From SHVO01 sp041905525 (GTDB taxonomy: Bacteria; Pseudomonadota; Alphaproteobacteria; Rhodospirillales; Rhodospirillaceae), in NCBI GenBank assembly GCA_041905525.1, contig JAYRKY010000016.1:14443-78442 (forward strand): DNA of 64,000 bases, given 5' to 3'. How positions within the stretch are numbered: the first letter of the stretch is position 1; every line of letters begins with the position of its first letter. Below, piece by piece: positions 57,280 through 64,000 of the stretch. The notes beneath the pieces were generated by a model. It saw only the letters and a list, made by a program, of their open reading frames with translations, was not told where the DNA came from and did no database searches. Position numbers and translations under genes: made by a program.

Positions 57280-58992
57280 TTAGTTGGCGGCCGACGCGGA
57301 CTTTTGTTCCGGCGCGCCGGCGGCGCTCTCGGTAACATCGTAGAAAGCGGGGCTCAGGACGATCTCGCGCAGGAGACCGGTATAACGATAGCCGTTCGCG
57401 GCGAAGTGGGACGTCAGGTAGTCCACCAGAGGCCGATCGCTGTTCTCGACCGGCGAGCCGGTGCCGTAGCTAAGCACGCGGCGCACCAAGCAAGATGGGA
57501 GCGCGGGATGATTGCGCACCGATTCAGCGAGGCCAGCGACATCCTTGAAGTTTTTGCCGTCGAGCGCGCCACTCGGGTCGATTTCGGTGCCCATCTCCGT
57601 CTGGCGGTACTGGCCGGCGCCATCGAAGTTCTCGAGCGCGAGCCCCATCGGATCAGTGATCTTGTGACAGCCGGCGCAGACCGGGTTCTGCAGGTGGAAA
57701 CCGACGCGGTCGCGAGCCGTGCGGAACGGCGAGGTCGGATCGTTCAGCGCCGAGAAGTCCACGTTCGGCGGCGGCAGCGGAACCGGCTGGCATAGAATGA
57801 GCTCGCGCAGCGCTTTACCGCGACGAGTCGCCGAGCTGCGCCCCGGATGCGCATGCGAGGCGAGAAAGCTGACGTGCGTCAAGATGCCGACCCGCGGGCT
57901 ATCGGCGGGAAACTCGTATTTCACCCAGGCCTTGGGAGTCGCCACCCGGTAGATCGGGCCCAGTTCCGGCGACATGAAGGTGGACCGCGTTGTGAAAAGG
58001 TCGCGGTAATCGCCTTTCTTGACGATCAGATGATCGTAGATGGTACGGAGCGTCTGTTCGCGCGCGGCGGTCAACGCAGCGCCCGTCTCGGCCGGGTACG
58101 CGCTAGCATCCTTGGCCAAGTTATTGAAAGTGTCGAACGCCATCATGTCGTCGAAAAATCCGCGCACGCCTTCTTCGAGACGCGGGCTGGCGAGCATCAT
58201 GTCGACAATGCGCTCGCGCCCCTTGGCGGTCGACAGCTCTCCGGTCTCGGCGGCCCGCAGCACGCGGTCGTCCGGCGCGGAATTCCACAAGAAGAAGCTG
58301 AGACGTGCGGCGTAAGAGTAGGCGTCAAGGCGGCGGCGTCCCGGGCGATCCGGATCCGGCTCGGAGCGATCATGGATCATCAGCACTTCAGGGCTGATCA
58401 GCATGCCTTCAAGCACCGACGCGAGCCCGGCGTAGAAGTCCTTTAGCTGAACGGCGGACTTACCCGCTTCATCGACCATCTGGGCAAGGCGCACTTCATT
58501 CACCGGGCGGCGATATAACAGACGTCCGGTCATGCTGAGGAAGGTCTTGGCGCAGGCGGCATCGGCCTTCGTTTCATCCACGGGCTTGCAGGGGATGAGC
58601 GAATCTCGGTGCGATGGGATACCGAGATCGAGGTTGCCGTTGTCGACGACCTGCGCGGCGACGAGTGCGGCGGCGCGCTGCAGCTTCTGCATTTCACCGA
58701 ACGGCACGCCCGCGGTCGATGCGCCCAGGGCAAGCAGGCCTTCCGTACGCTGAAGCGGCGCGAATTGAGCGTTGGCGGCAATATCGGCGCCGAAAATGTG
58801 CGAGATCGTATTCTGGTACTGCTGGGCGCTCATCAAACGGTGGCGCGCCGGGGAACTGGCCAGCTCAAACGCCGGCGGCACCGGGACTGCCTTCGCCGCC
58901 TGATCGGTCTTACCGCCCTCGTTCGAACAGCCCGCCAAGGCCACGCCCAACAAAAGGGCCCCGATCAACGGTCTGCGAACATTCACCTTCAT
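57280..58992 (-). CDS. DUF1592-family lipoprotein with CxxCH motif
   Basis: 570 residues from ATG 58992. The lipoprotein signal MKVNVRRPLIGALLLGVALAGC gives a lipidated Cys22. The multi-part architecture of DUF1587/1595/1592/1588/1585 proteins is visible: RHRLMSAQQYQNTI, RLLYRRPVNEVRLAQM, SYAARLSFFLWNSAPDD, VGILTHVSFLASHAHPGRSSATRRGKAL, then CAGCH (Cys439-Cys442-His443) in CAGCHKITDPMGLALENFD, and a C-terminal LVRRVLSYGTG. The CxxCH with DPMG resembles a cytochrome c haem site, so electron transfer is possible but unproven. It is 18 bases upstream of DUF1552 and probably heads the module. No second copy is seen within the window. Confidence 0.9.
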   Translation of the reverse strand: MKVNVRRPLIGALLLGVALAGCSNEGGKTDQAAKAVPVPPAFELASSPARHRLMSAQQYQNTISHIFGADIAANAQFAPLQRTEGLLALGASTAGVPFGEMQKLQRAAALVAAQVVDNGNLDLGIPSHRDSLIPCKPVDETKADAACAKTFLSMTGRLLYRRPVNEVRLAQMVDEAGKSAVQLKDFYAGLASVLEGMLISPEVLMIHDRSEPDPDRPGRRRLDAYSYAARLSFFLWNSAPDDRVLRAAETGELSTAKGRERIVDMMLASPRLEEGVRGFFDDMMAFDTFNNLAKDASAYPAETGAALTAAREQTLRTIYDHLIVKKGDYRDLFTTRSTFMSPELGPIYRVATPKAWVKYEFPADSPRVGILTHVSFLASHAHPGRSSATRRGKALRELILCQPVPLPPPNVDFSALNDPTSPFRTARDRVGFHLQNPVCAGCHKITDPMGLALENFDGAGQYRQTEMGTEIDPSGALDGKNFKDVAGLAESVRNHPALPSCLVRRVLSYGTGSPVENSDRPLVDYLTSHFAANGYRYTGLLREIVLSPAFYDVTESAAGAPEQKSASAAN

Positions 58993-59183
58993 CAAGCCAA
59001 ATCCCCCGAAGCTGGGGGTCCTCTCCCGGCAATATTAAGCGTGTGCGCGCGGGTTTACCCCAAGCGCACCTTTGCAGTCTGCCTAAAGATGACACTCCCA
59101 GCGGGCCCGGCAACGGAGTTTAAGACAACTCCGCGTGAAAAAACCTCACCTCCAGGCCGGCATATTCTCTCAATTCTTTGAAA

Positions 59184-60422
59184 TTAAACGATATTTGCGT
59201 GTTCGACGATGGCGTGGAGGAGAACGTCGCAGCCGGCGGCGACGTCCTCTTTCTTGGCGTCCTCAACCTCGTTGTGGCTGATGCCGTCCTTGCAGGGCAC
59301 AAAGATCATCGCCGTCGGGGCCACCTTGGAGATATTCACCGAATCATGCCCCGCGCCGCTGATGATGCGGCGGTTCGAATAGCCGAGCTTATCGACGGCG
59401 GTCTGAACGGACTTCACGAGCTCCGGGGCGAATTTCACCGGCGGGTTGTTCCAGATCTCCTTGATCTCGAGTGTGAGGCCGAGTTCGCGGGCAATCTTTT
59501 CCGAAACTTCCCGCATCTCGCGGCCCATGTCCGCGAGAACCGACTCGTCCGGGTTGCGGAGATCGACGGTGAACTTCACACGGCCGGGGATCACGTTGAT
59601 GGAATTGGGGAAGCCCTCGATGACGCCAATGGTGGCGCAAGCGTTGGGCGGGCGGGAATTCGCGATGCGGTAGGCTTCGGTGATCATGCGCGACGCACCC
59701 TGCAACGCATCCTTGCGCACTTTCATGGGCGTCGGGCCGGCGTGGGCCTCCTGTCCGGTGACATAGTATTCGTACCAGCGGATGCCCTGCACGCCTTCGA
59801 CGACGCCAATGGTCTTGTTCTCAGCTTCGAGGATCGGACCTTGCTCGATATGCGCCTCGAAGAACGCGGCAACCTCACGGCCACCGACAGGCGCCTCGCC
59901 GGCGTAGCCAATGCGCTTGAGTTCCTCGCCGATGGTCTTGCCTTCGGTATCCGCGCGCGACAAGCCGTAATCGAGATCGAATACACCGGCGAAAACGCCG
60001 GATGCGACCATCGATGGCTGAAACCGGCTGCCTTCCTCATTGGTCCACACGACGACTTCGATGGGGCGCGCCGTCTCGACGTTGAAGTCGTTCAGCGTGC
60101 GCACGACTTCCAGCCCGGCGAGCACGCCGTAATTGCCATCGAATTTGCCGCCCGTGGGCTGCGTGTCGATATGGCTGCCAGTCATCACCGGAGCAAGCGT
60201 GTTATCCTTGCCCGGGCGGCGCGCGAAGATGTTGCCCATCTTGTCGACCGAGACCGTGCATCCAGCGTTCTCCGCCCACCGCTTGAAAAGGTCCCGGCCT
60301 TGACGATCGAGATCGGTGAGTGCCAGACGGCACACGCCGCCTTTCTCCGTTGCGCCGATCTCGGCGAGTTCCATCAGGCTGTCCCAGAGGCGGTCGCTGT
60401 CGATGCGAAGATTGGTCGTCAT
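59184..60422 (-). CDS. M20-family amidohydrolase (N-carbamoyl-amino acid hydrolase/allantoate amidohydrolase type)
   Basis: 412 residues. Metal ligands of the family are in PVMTGSHIDTQPTGGKFDGNYG (His, Asp), WTNEEGSRF (Glu-Glu), EAHIEQGPILE (His) and the C-terminal GAGHDSVNIS. The lid dimerisation domain includes VTGQEAHAGPTPMKVRKDAL. Such enzymes hydrolyse N-carbamoyl-L-amino acids, ureidopropionate or allantoate; the substrate here is unresolved. It is cytoplasmic (no signal peptide). It sits between the two copies of the exported module. The upstream module ends in a terminator at 60447-60477, so this gene probably has its own promoter in about 25 bases, or reads through. It is followed by a 191-base gap before DUF1592. 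Confidence 0.88.
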   Translation of the reverse strand: MTTNLRIDSDRLWDSLMELAEIGATEKGGVCRLALTDLDRQGRDLFKRWAENAGCTVSVDKMGNIFARRPGKDNTLAPVMTGSHIDTQPTGGKFDGNYGVLAGLEVVRTLNDFNVETARPIEVVVWTNEEGSRFQPSMVASGVFAGVFDLDYGLSRADTEGKTIGEELKRIGYAGEAPVGGREVAAFFEAHIEQGPILEAENKTIGVVEGVQGIRWYEYYVTGQEAHAGPTPMKVRKDALQGASRMITEAYRIANSRPPNACATIGVIEGFPNSINVIPGRVKFTVDLRNPDESVLADMGREMREVSEKIARELGLTLEIKEIWNNPPVKFAPELVKSVQTAVDKLGYSNRRIISGAGHDSVNISKVAPTAMIFVPCKDGISHNEVEDAKKEDVAAGCDVLLHAIVEHANIV

Positions 60423-60446
60423 TGTAAATACCTTCTGAATTAAGAA

Positions 60447-60477
60447 CGGCCCTTACCATGCAAGACGGTAAGGGCCG
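60447..60477 (-). terminator. Intrinsic terminator after the second unknown secreted protein gene
   Basis: 11-bp perfect stem CGGCCCTTACC/GGTAAGGGCCG with a 9-base loop, 23 bases beyond the stop of the 61610-60501 gene on the minus strand, followed by a short T-containing stretch (TTCTTAATT). The weak U-run may allow some read-through into the M20 gene. Confidence 0.72.
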
Positions 60478-60500
60478 CGTCTCTGAAGCCAGTACAGCGC

Positions 60501-61610
60501 TTATCGGCGGGCGGCAGTGCGATCCTTGGCGCCTGCGGCAGTCTTGGTCGCGCCATCAGCGGAGGCCACCGGCCGGTCCGGATGGATGATGTGCACCTGC
60601 GTCAACGTGACATCCAGCGCCGAGGACAGCGTGGTGTTCTCGCCGGTCTGCGGATCCGGATGTCCGTCGGCCGCGCGGCGCAGCGCGCGATACACGGACG
60701 GCAGCGACACCTGGCCGTAAGCCTGATGGTGGGTGGACGACGAGCGCAGCGTCTGGCGGTACCAATTTTCCAGCACGGTATAGCCGCCGATCAGTCCGGT
60801 GCCGCCGGTGGGAAGCAACTTCACCTGCATGCGCATATCGCGCATTTCGCGGTCGGTCGGCACGCCGAAGGTCGCCCACGGGAACGTCACGTCGGCGGGC
60901 TGCGTCGTCAGGACGCCGTCCTTGATCTTGCCCTTGATCTTCGTGACGTAGCGGCCGCCCCACTTTACATCGACAACCTGACTGCCGCCGGCGAGCATGC
61001 CGTTGCCGTCGGCTTTCTTCAGAAGGCCGTCGAGGCCGCGGTAGGTCGTGACCGTGACGTCATCGTCGTTAACGAGGCTGTCGACATCCGTGAGTTCGAA
61101 CATCCAGCGGTCGTAGCGGTCGGTGATGAGCGTGTTGTTGTCGAAGAAATAGGCGTCGCCATCCGGTGCGCGATAGCCGCGCACGCAGCCGAGGACACGG
61201 AACAACTGGTTATCGATCCCCTTCTCGCCGTCCGGGGAAACGAAGTCGTTTTCGTCGGCCTTGCCGTCGAGATTGAGACCCTTCGCGATCTTGCTTTGCG
61301 AAAGATGGAAGGTGAACGGCTCGTCGGTGGTGGTTGGGAAGTAGCCCTCCGCCTCGCGCTTCAACTGCGTTTCCACCACGGAGCGCTTCGTACCGTTATC
61401 CGGAAAGAGCGCCTTGAAATGTTCGCGCGGACCGTCGTTGACGCCGTTCGGGCATTCCGCCTTGCCGTCGGCCGTCTGATGAACCGCCCAGTAGAGACCG
61501 GTGACGATGTATCCGATCGTCCGGCCGGGGGGCGCCGTTTCGTCCGCCTTCGCCGCCGGGGCCGCCGTGAGCGCCGCAACCGCGGCTGTCGTCAGCAGGA
61601 TGTTTTTCAT
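60501..61610 (-). CDS. Secreted protein of unknown family, copy B
   Basis: 369 residues, ATG with GGAG 7 bases upstream; signal peptide MKNILLTTAAVAALTAAPAAKA. Paralogue of 53404-54549 with the same block order: AECPNGVNDGPREHFKALF, PDNGTKR, GLNLDGKADENDF, GEKGIDNQLFRVLGC, FELTDVDSL, DVTVTTYRG, FPWATFGVPTD and THHQAYG. The copies differ clearly over most other positions, so the duplication is old, not a recent repeat. It begins 2 bases after the stop of the PF03640-like gene (whose GGAGAC supplies its ribosome-binding site), so translation is tightly coupled. It ends before a terminator. Family and function unknown. Confidence 0.8.
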   Translation of the reverse strand: MKNILLTTAAVAALTAAPAAKADETAPPGRTIGYIVTGLYWAVHQTADGKAECPNGVNDGPREHFKALFPDNGTKRSVVETQLKREAEGYFPTTTDEPFTFHLSQSKIAKGLNLDGKADENDFVSPDGEKGIDNQLFRVLGCVRGYRAPDGDAYFFDNNTLITDRYDRWMFELTDVDSLVNDDDVTVTTYRGLDGLLKKADGNGMLAGGSQVVDVKWGGRYVTKIKGKIKDGVLTTQPADVTFPWATFGVPTDREMRDMRMQVKLLPTGGTGLIGGYTVLENWYRQTLRSSSTHHQAYGQVSLPSVYRALRRAADGHPDPQTGENTTLSSALDVTLTQVHIIHPDRPVASADGATKTAAGAKDRTAARR

Positions 61611-61612
61611 CG

Positions 61613-62992
61613 TTAGTCTCCGGCACCGTTATAGAAATCGTCTCTCAGGAAGAAGGCTTTGTAGCCGTTGCGCAAGCCGCGGAACTCGCCGAAACCATCG
61701 GCATTGATGTCACCCGGCCTCTTGTCGCCCGCATAAGTATAGACGGGCCGCTGGCGGTACGCCCAGACCTTCAAAGCCCCGGGAGCGCCCGCATCGGCGT
61801 ATTTACCGGTTTTCGGGTCGATCCAGACGACAGTCCACGACTGGCTGAGACTTTGCGCGTCCTTTCCGGCGATCACGTAGGGGAACGTGCGCACGCAACG
61901 GTCGGGGTCAAAGGCGCCGCACATTCCGAAACGGTAGGCCTGCGTCTCCGACGGGTGGTCGCAATTCAGTTGGTCGACCGAATCATCGGCGCAGGCGTAG
62001 GTGTAGATGGTCTTCCCGCTGGGGTCGGCGAGCACCTCGCCCGAGCTGGTCACCTGAACCGTGAACTCCTTCGGCGGCGGCGGCGCGAGCTGCAGGTAGA
62101 CGTTGTGCCAGCCCGGCGTGTCGGTGCCTTCCTGGCTCCGGCTCTCGCGGTCGAGGACGTTGATATAGAGCGGCTTCCCGCGGAACGCCCACTGGCGCAC
62201 GCCCGGCGAGCGTTCGAAAATTGTCCAGCCTTCCGTCGTCTGTCCTACGCTCGGCGCCAAAATCGGCTTCCACGTTTGGGTGCACTCACCGGTACAGGCC
62301 GTCTTCGCGGCCGTATCACCGTCGAACGCGTAGACCGCTTGCTGGCTTGTGGTGGTCAGCATCCGGCCGCGGGTTGTAGTCGCAACTTCGAAACCGGGTG
62401 GAATGTCGGAAGGCGGCTTCACCGCCTCGCGATACGACGGCGCGTCACCACGCGCTTTCTTCGGCGCGCCGGCCACTTCGCCGGGCTCCTTATCCAGCAC
62501 CGAGGTATAAAGCGCGAAACCGTCGTAAGCCCATTGCTTGGTGCCGTCCTTGCGCGTCAACACCGTCCATTTGTCGACCGGTTGCGCGTTCGCGGCGGCG
62601 TAGACGGGTTTCCATACATCCGAGCAGGCGGGGCGCGTGTCGAGATCCGGAAGGACGAGGCCCGGCGGATATGGGCTCATGAGACCAGCGGTCTCGGTGG
62701 TCTTCACATCGTAGCAGGCCGGCTCGTTCTTGCGCTCACCGGCCGAGCCGTTGCGAAGCGCCTTCAACTGCCACTTGTAAAGCGTCATGCCTTCCGCGTT
62801 GGCAAACACGGGGCCGTCGATCTCGGACGGCATGATGCGAAAGCCGGGAGGCATTGGGACGTCTTTGGCGCGTTCAACGCCGATGAGCGCCTTTGCGTCG
62901 CGCGCCGCGCGCGCCTTGTCCTGCGCCCCAGCCGACGCGGCGGTCAACGCGGCCGCCATGGCTACGGCAACGAACAGATATGGCTTTCTCAT
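61613..62992 (-). CDS. Yx(FWY)xxD-repeat secreted protein (COG4315/PF03640-like), copy B
   Basis: 459 residues from ATG 62992 (AAGGG 6 bases upstream), signal peptide ending near ASAGAQ. The frame is open further up to 63133, but that would overlap the DUF1552 gene. Repeats mirror copy A: GMTLYKWQLKALRNG with ACSDVWKP, QAVYAFDGDTAAKTACTGEC, KTIYTYACADDSVDQLNCDH and LKVWAYRQRPVYTYAGDKRPGD. Shared PYPPGLVLPDLDTRPAC and FFLRDDF segments confirm common ancestry. It sits between DUF1552 copy B and the unknown secreted protein copy B, the same order as module A. Confidence 0.85.
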   Translation of the reverse strand: MRKPYLFVAVAMAAALTAASAGAQDKARAARDAKALIGVERAKDVPMPPGFRIMPSEIDGPVFANAEGMTLYKWQLKALRNGSAGERKNEPACYDVKTTETAGLMSPYPPGLVLPDLDTRPACSDVWKPVYAAANAQPVDKWTVLTRKDGTKQWAYDGFALYTSVLDKEPGEVAGAPKKARGDAPSYREAVKPPSDIPPGFEVATTTRGRMLTTTSQQAVYAFDGDTAAKTACTGECTQTWKPILAPSVGQTTEGWTIFERSPGVRQWAFRGKPLYINVLDRESRSQEGTDTPGWHNVYLQLAPPPPKEFTVQVTSSGEVLADPSGKTIYTYACADDSVDQLNCDHPSETQAYRFGMCGAFDPDRCVRTFPYVIAGKDAQSLSQSWTVVWIDPKTGKYADAGAPGALKVWAYRQRPVYTYAGDKRPGDINADGFGEFRGLRNGYKAFFLRDDFYNGAGD

Positions 62993-63062
62993 CTTTTTCC
63001 CTTCTAGCCCCTCGACGCGAAACATCTCCGCCCGGAGCGTCGCTCCGGGCGGAGGCCTTAGC

Positions 63063-64000
63063 TTAAACCAATATCTCGTGGATTTCCTTCGATGTTTGGT
63101 TGCTCTTGGTGCCGAAAGACGCGACATCGACACCCATGACCTTCAGGGCCGTATAGCTGAGGCGCGTGGCGGCGGTGCCGTCGCCGGCCACGTGCAGACC
63201 GGTTTTCACCTTTCCGCCGAGCTTACCGGCCGTGAACATCGGCATGCCGTCCAGCGAGTGGACGCGGGCATAGCCGTGGTCGGTGGTCGCGACGATGAAG
63301 CAGTTGTCGAGTAGCGTGCCGTCGCCTTCCTTGATGTTCTTGAAGGCCTGCACGAAGTCGACCCACGATTCCATCTGACGGCGCGTGAACCAGGAGCATT
63401 CCTTCTGGTAGCCGAGCGCTTCGTCGATGCGCTCTTCGTGCGTCGTCGTGTGGTGCGGCTTCTCGTAGCCCGATTTGGTCGTGGACGCCGCCGAGGCCGA
63501 GTAGGCCATGTTGAACACGCGCGTCTGGTCGCACGCAATGGCCATGGCGAGGATCTCGGTCATCAGCTTGTGACGCTGACCGATCAGGGTCGCTTCGCCG
63601 CCCGGAGGGGGCTCCTTCTCCAGCGCCTTCATCGGCTTGCACGAAGCGATGGGCTCCGGCTTCACCAGCTGCTGCGCGAACTGCTGCTCGAGGTGACGCA
63701 GACCCGTGAAGTACTGGTCGAGGCGGGCGCGGTCTTCAGCGCCGACCTTGCCATTGAGCGCTTTCACTTCGTCCATCACGCCCGACAGCACGCTCTTGCG
63801 CACCATCAGCTTCGGGTTCGGCGTGAACGTCGGCGCGTTCGGATCCTGGAAGTCAGGGCCGAATACGCGCGTGTAGAACGCGATCGGCGAGAACTCCGGC
63901 GCCGTCGGCGAGTTGGCGTTTTCGTAAGACACGGTGGTCTTCACGTCGCCGGTCGCCGTGGCGGTCAGGTTCTTGTAGCGCGTCGTGCGGCTGATCTGGT
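63063..64000 (-). CDS. DUF1552 family exported protein, copy B (5' end beyond window)
   Basis: The frame is open to the last base of the window, so this is the C-terminal part (about 311 residues). An internal GTG at 63944 is not the start, since the upstream residues (TRYKNLTATATGDVK) align with TRYSILSATATGDVR of copy A. Shared blocks: MVRKSVLSGVMDEVKAL, DQYFTGLRHLEQQ, IACDQTRVFNMAY, GYEKPHHTTTHEE and CSWFTRRQMESWVDF. The end reads NCFIVATTDHGYARVHSLDGMPM; here Asp-His is retained where copy A has Asp-Ile. A DUF1592-type gene is predicted just outside the window by analogy with module A. Confidence 0.9.
   Translation of the reverse strand, partial: QISRTTRYKNLTATATGDVKTTVSYENANSPTAPEFSPIAFYTRVFGPDFQDPNAPTFTPNPKLMVRKSVLSGVMDEVKALNGKVGAEDRARLDQYFTGLRHLEQQFAQQLVKPEPIASCKPMKALEKEPPPGGEATLIGQRHKLMTEILAMAIACDQTRVFNMAYSASAASTTKSGYEKPHHTTTHEERIDEALGYQKECSWFTRRQMESWVDFVQAFKNIKEGDGTLLDNCFIVATTDHGYARVHSLDGMPMFTAGKLGGKVKTGLHVAGDGTAATRLSYTALKVMGVDVASFGTKSNQTSKEIHEILV

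Noticed and set aside
54862..57795. Long plus-strand open frame (977 codons)
   Set aside because: Antisense to the PF03640-like, DUF1552 and DUF1592 genes, all of which have recognisable domains, starts and ribosome-binding sites.
1..64000. CRISPR arrays, insertion sequences, integrases, prophage or tRNA/rRNA genes
   Set aside because: None seen: no regularly spaced direct repeats, no transposase or integrase motifs, and no convincing cloverleaf.

Overview
The window looks like an alphaproteobacterial chromosome segment with high GC content. Three things point there: a hopanoid locus, an imuA-imuB-dnaE2 mutasome preceded by an alphaproteobacterial LexA box (GAAC-N7-GAAC), and the leucine-catabolism, TonB-receptor and TetR/ABC genes. 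Genus cannot be fixed from sequence alone. No rRNA, tRNA, CRISPR array, insertion sequence or prophage was recognised.

Layout. 1-11.8 kb: hopanoid biosynthesis. The plus strand carries the end of hpnB, then dxs, hpnD, hpnE, shc/hpnF and hpnG. The minus strand carries ispH, hpnH and a TPR-GT41 glycosyltransferase, so MEP-pathway enzymes (dxs, ispH) sit at both ends. hpnC is not seen. 12-18 kb: assorted genes (split spermidine-synthase-like pair, DTW/TapT protein, TPR-like protein, DUF3095, DUF72, a secreted Asp-rich repeat protein). 17.9-28 kb: a genome-maintenance block with an isochorismatase-like hydrolase, a Lys/Arg-rich protein, LexA box-imuA-imuB-dnaE2, a UdgX-type uracil-DNA glycosylase and a LigD whose PE and Lig-Pol parts are out of frame at an A9 run. 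28.4-33.3 kb: leucine/isovalerate operon (ivd-mccB-mccA). 33.5-37.8 kb: an FMN reductase and a secreted DUF1501/DUF1800 pair. 37.9-41.5 kb: an overlapping TetR-HlyD-ABC ATPase-permease operon with a palindromic operator. 41.6-43.5 kb: DsbA-like and GT87-like genes. 43.6-53.2 kb: an AruI-like decarboxylase, aldehyde dehydrogenase and GabT operon, a TonB-dependent receptor and GabD.

53.4 kb to the window end is the least explained part. A minus-strand module of DUF1592 lipoprotein, Tat-exported DUF1552 protein, Yx(FWY)xxD-repeat protein and a secreted protein of unknown family is followed by a terminator. Upstream, the last three members recur as diverged paralogues in the same order, with their own terminator; the second DUF1552 gene runs off the window. 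An M20 amidohydrolase gene lies between the copies. Conserved gene order, tight spacing and export signals on every full-length member suggest one cell-envelope system present in two copies. Its function is unknown and it is the best candidate here for an undescribed system. The DUF1501/DUF1800 pair at 34-38 kb looks like a functional analogue.
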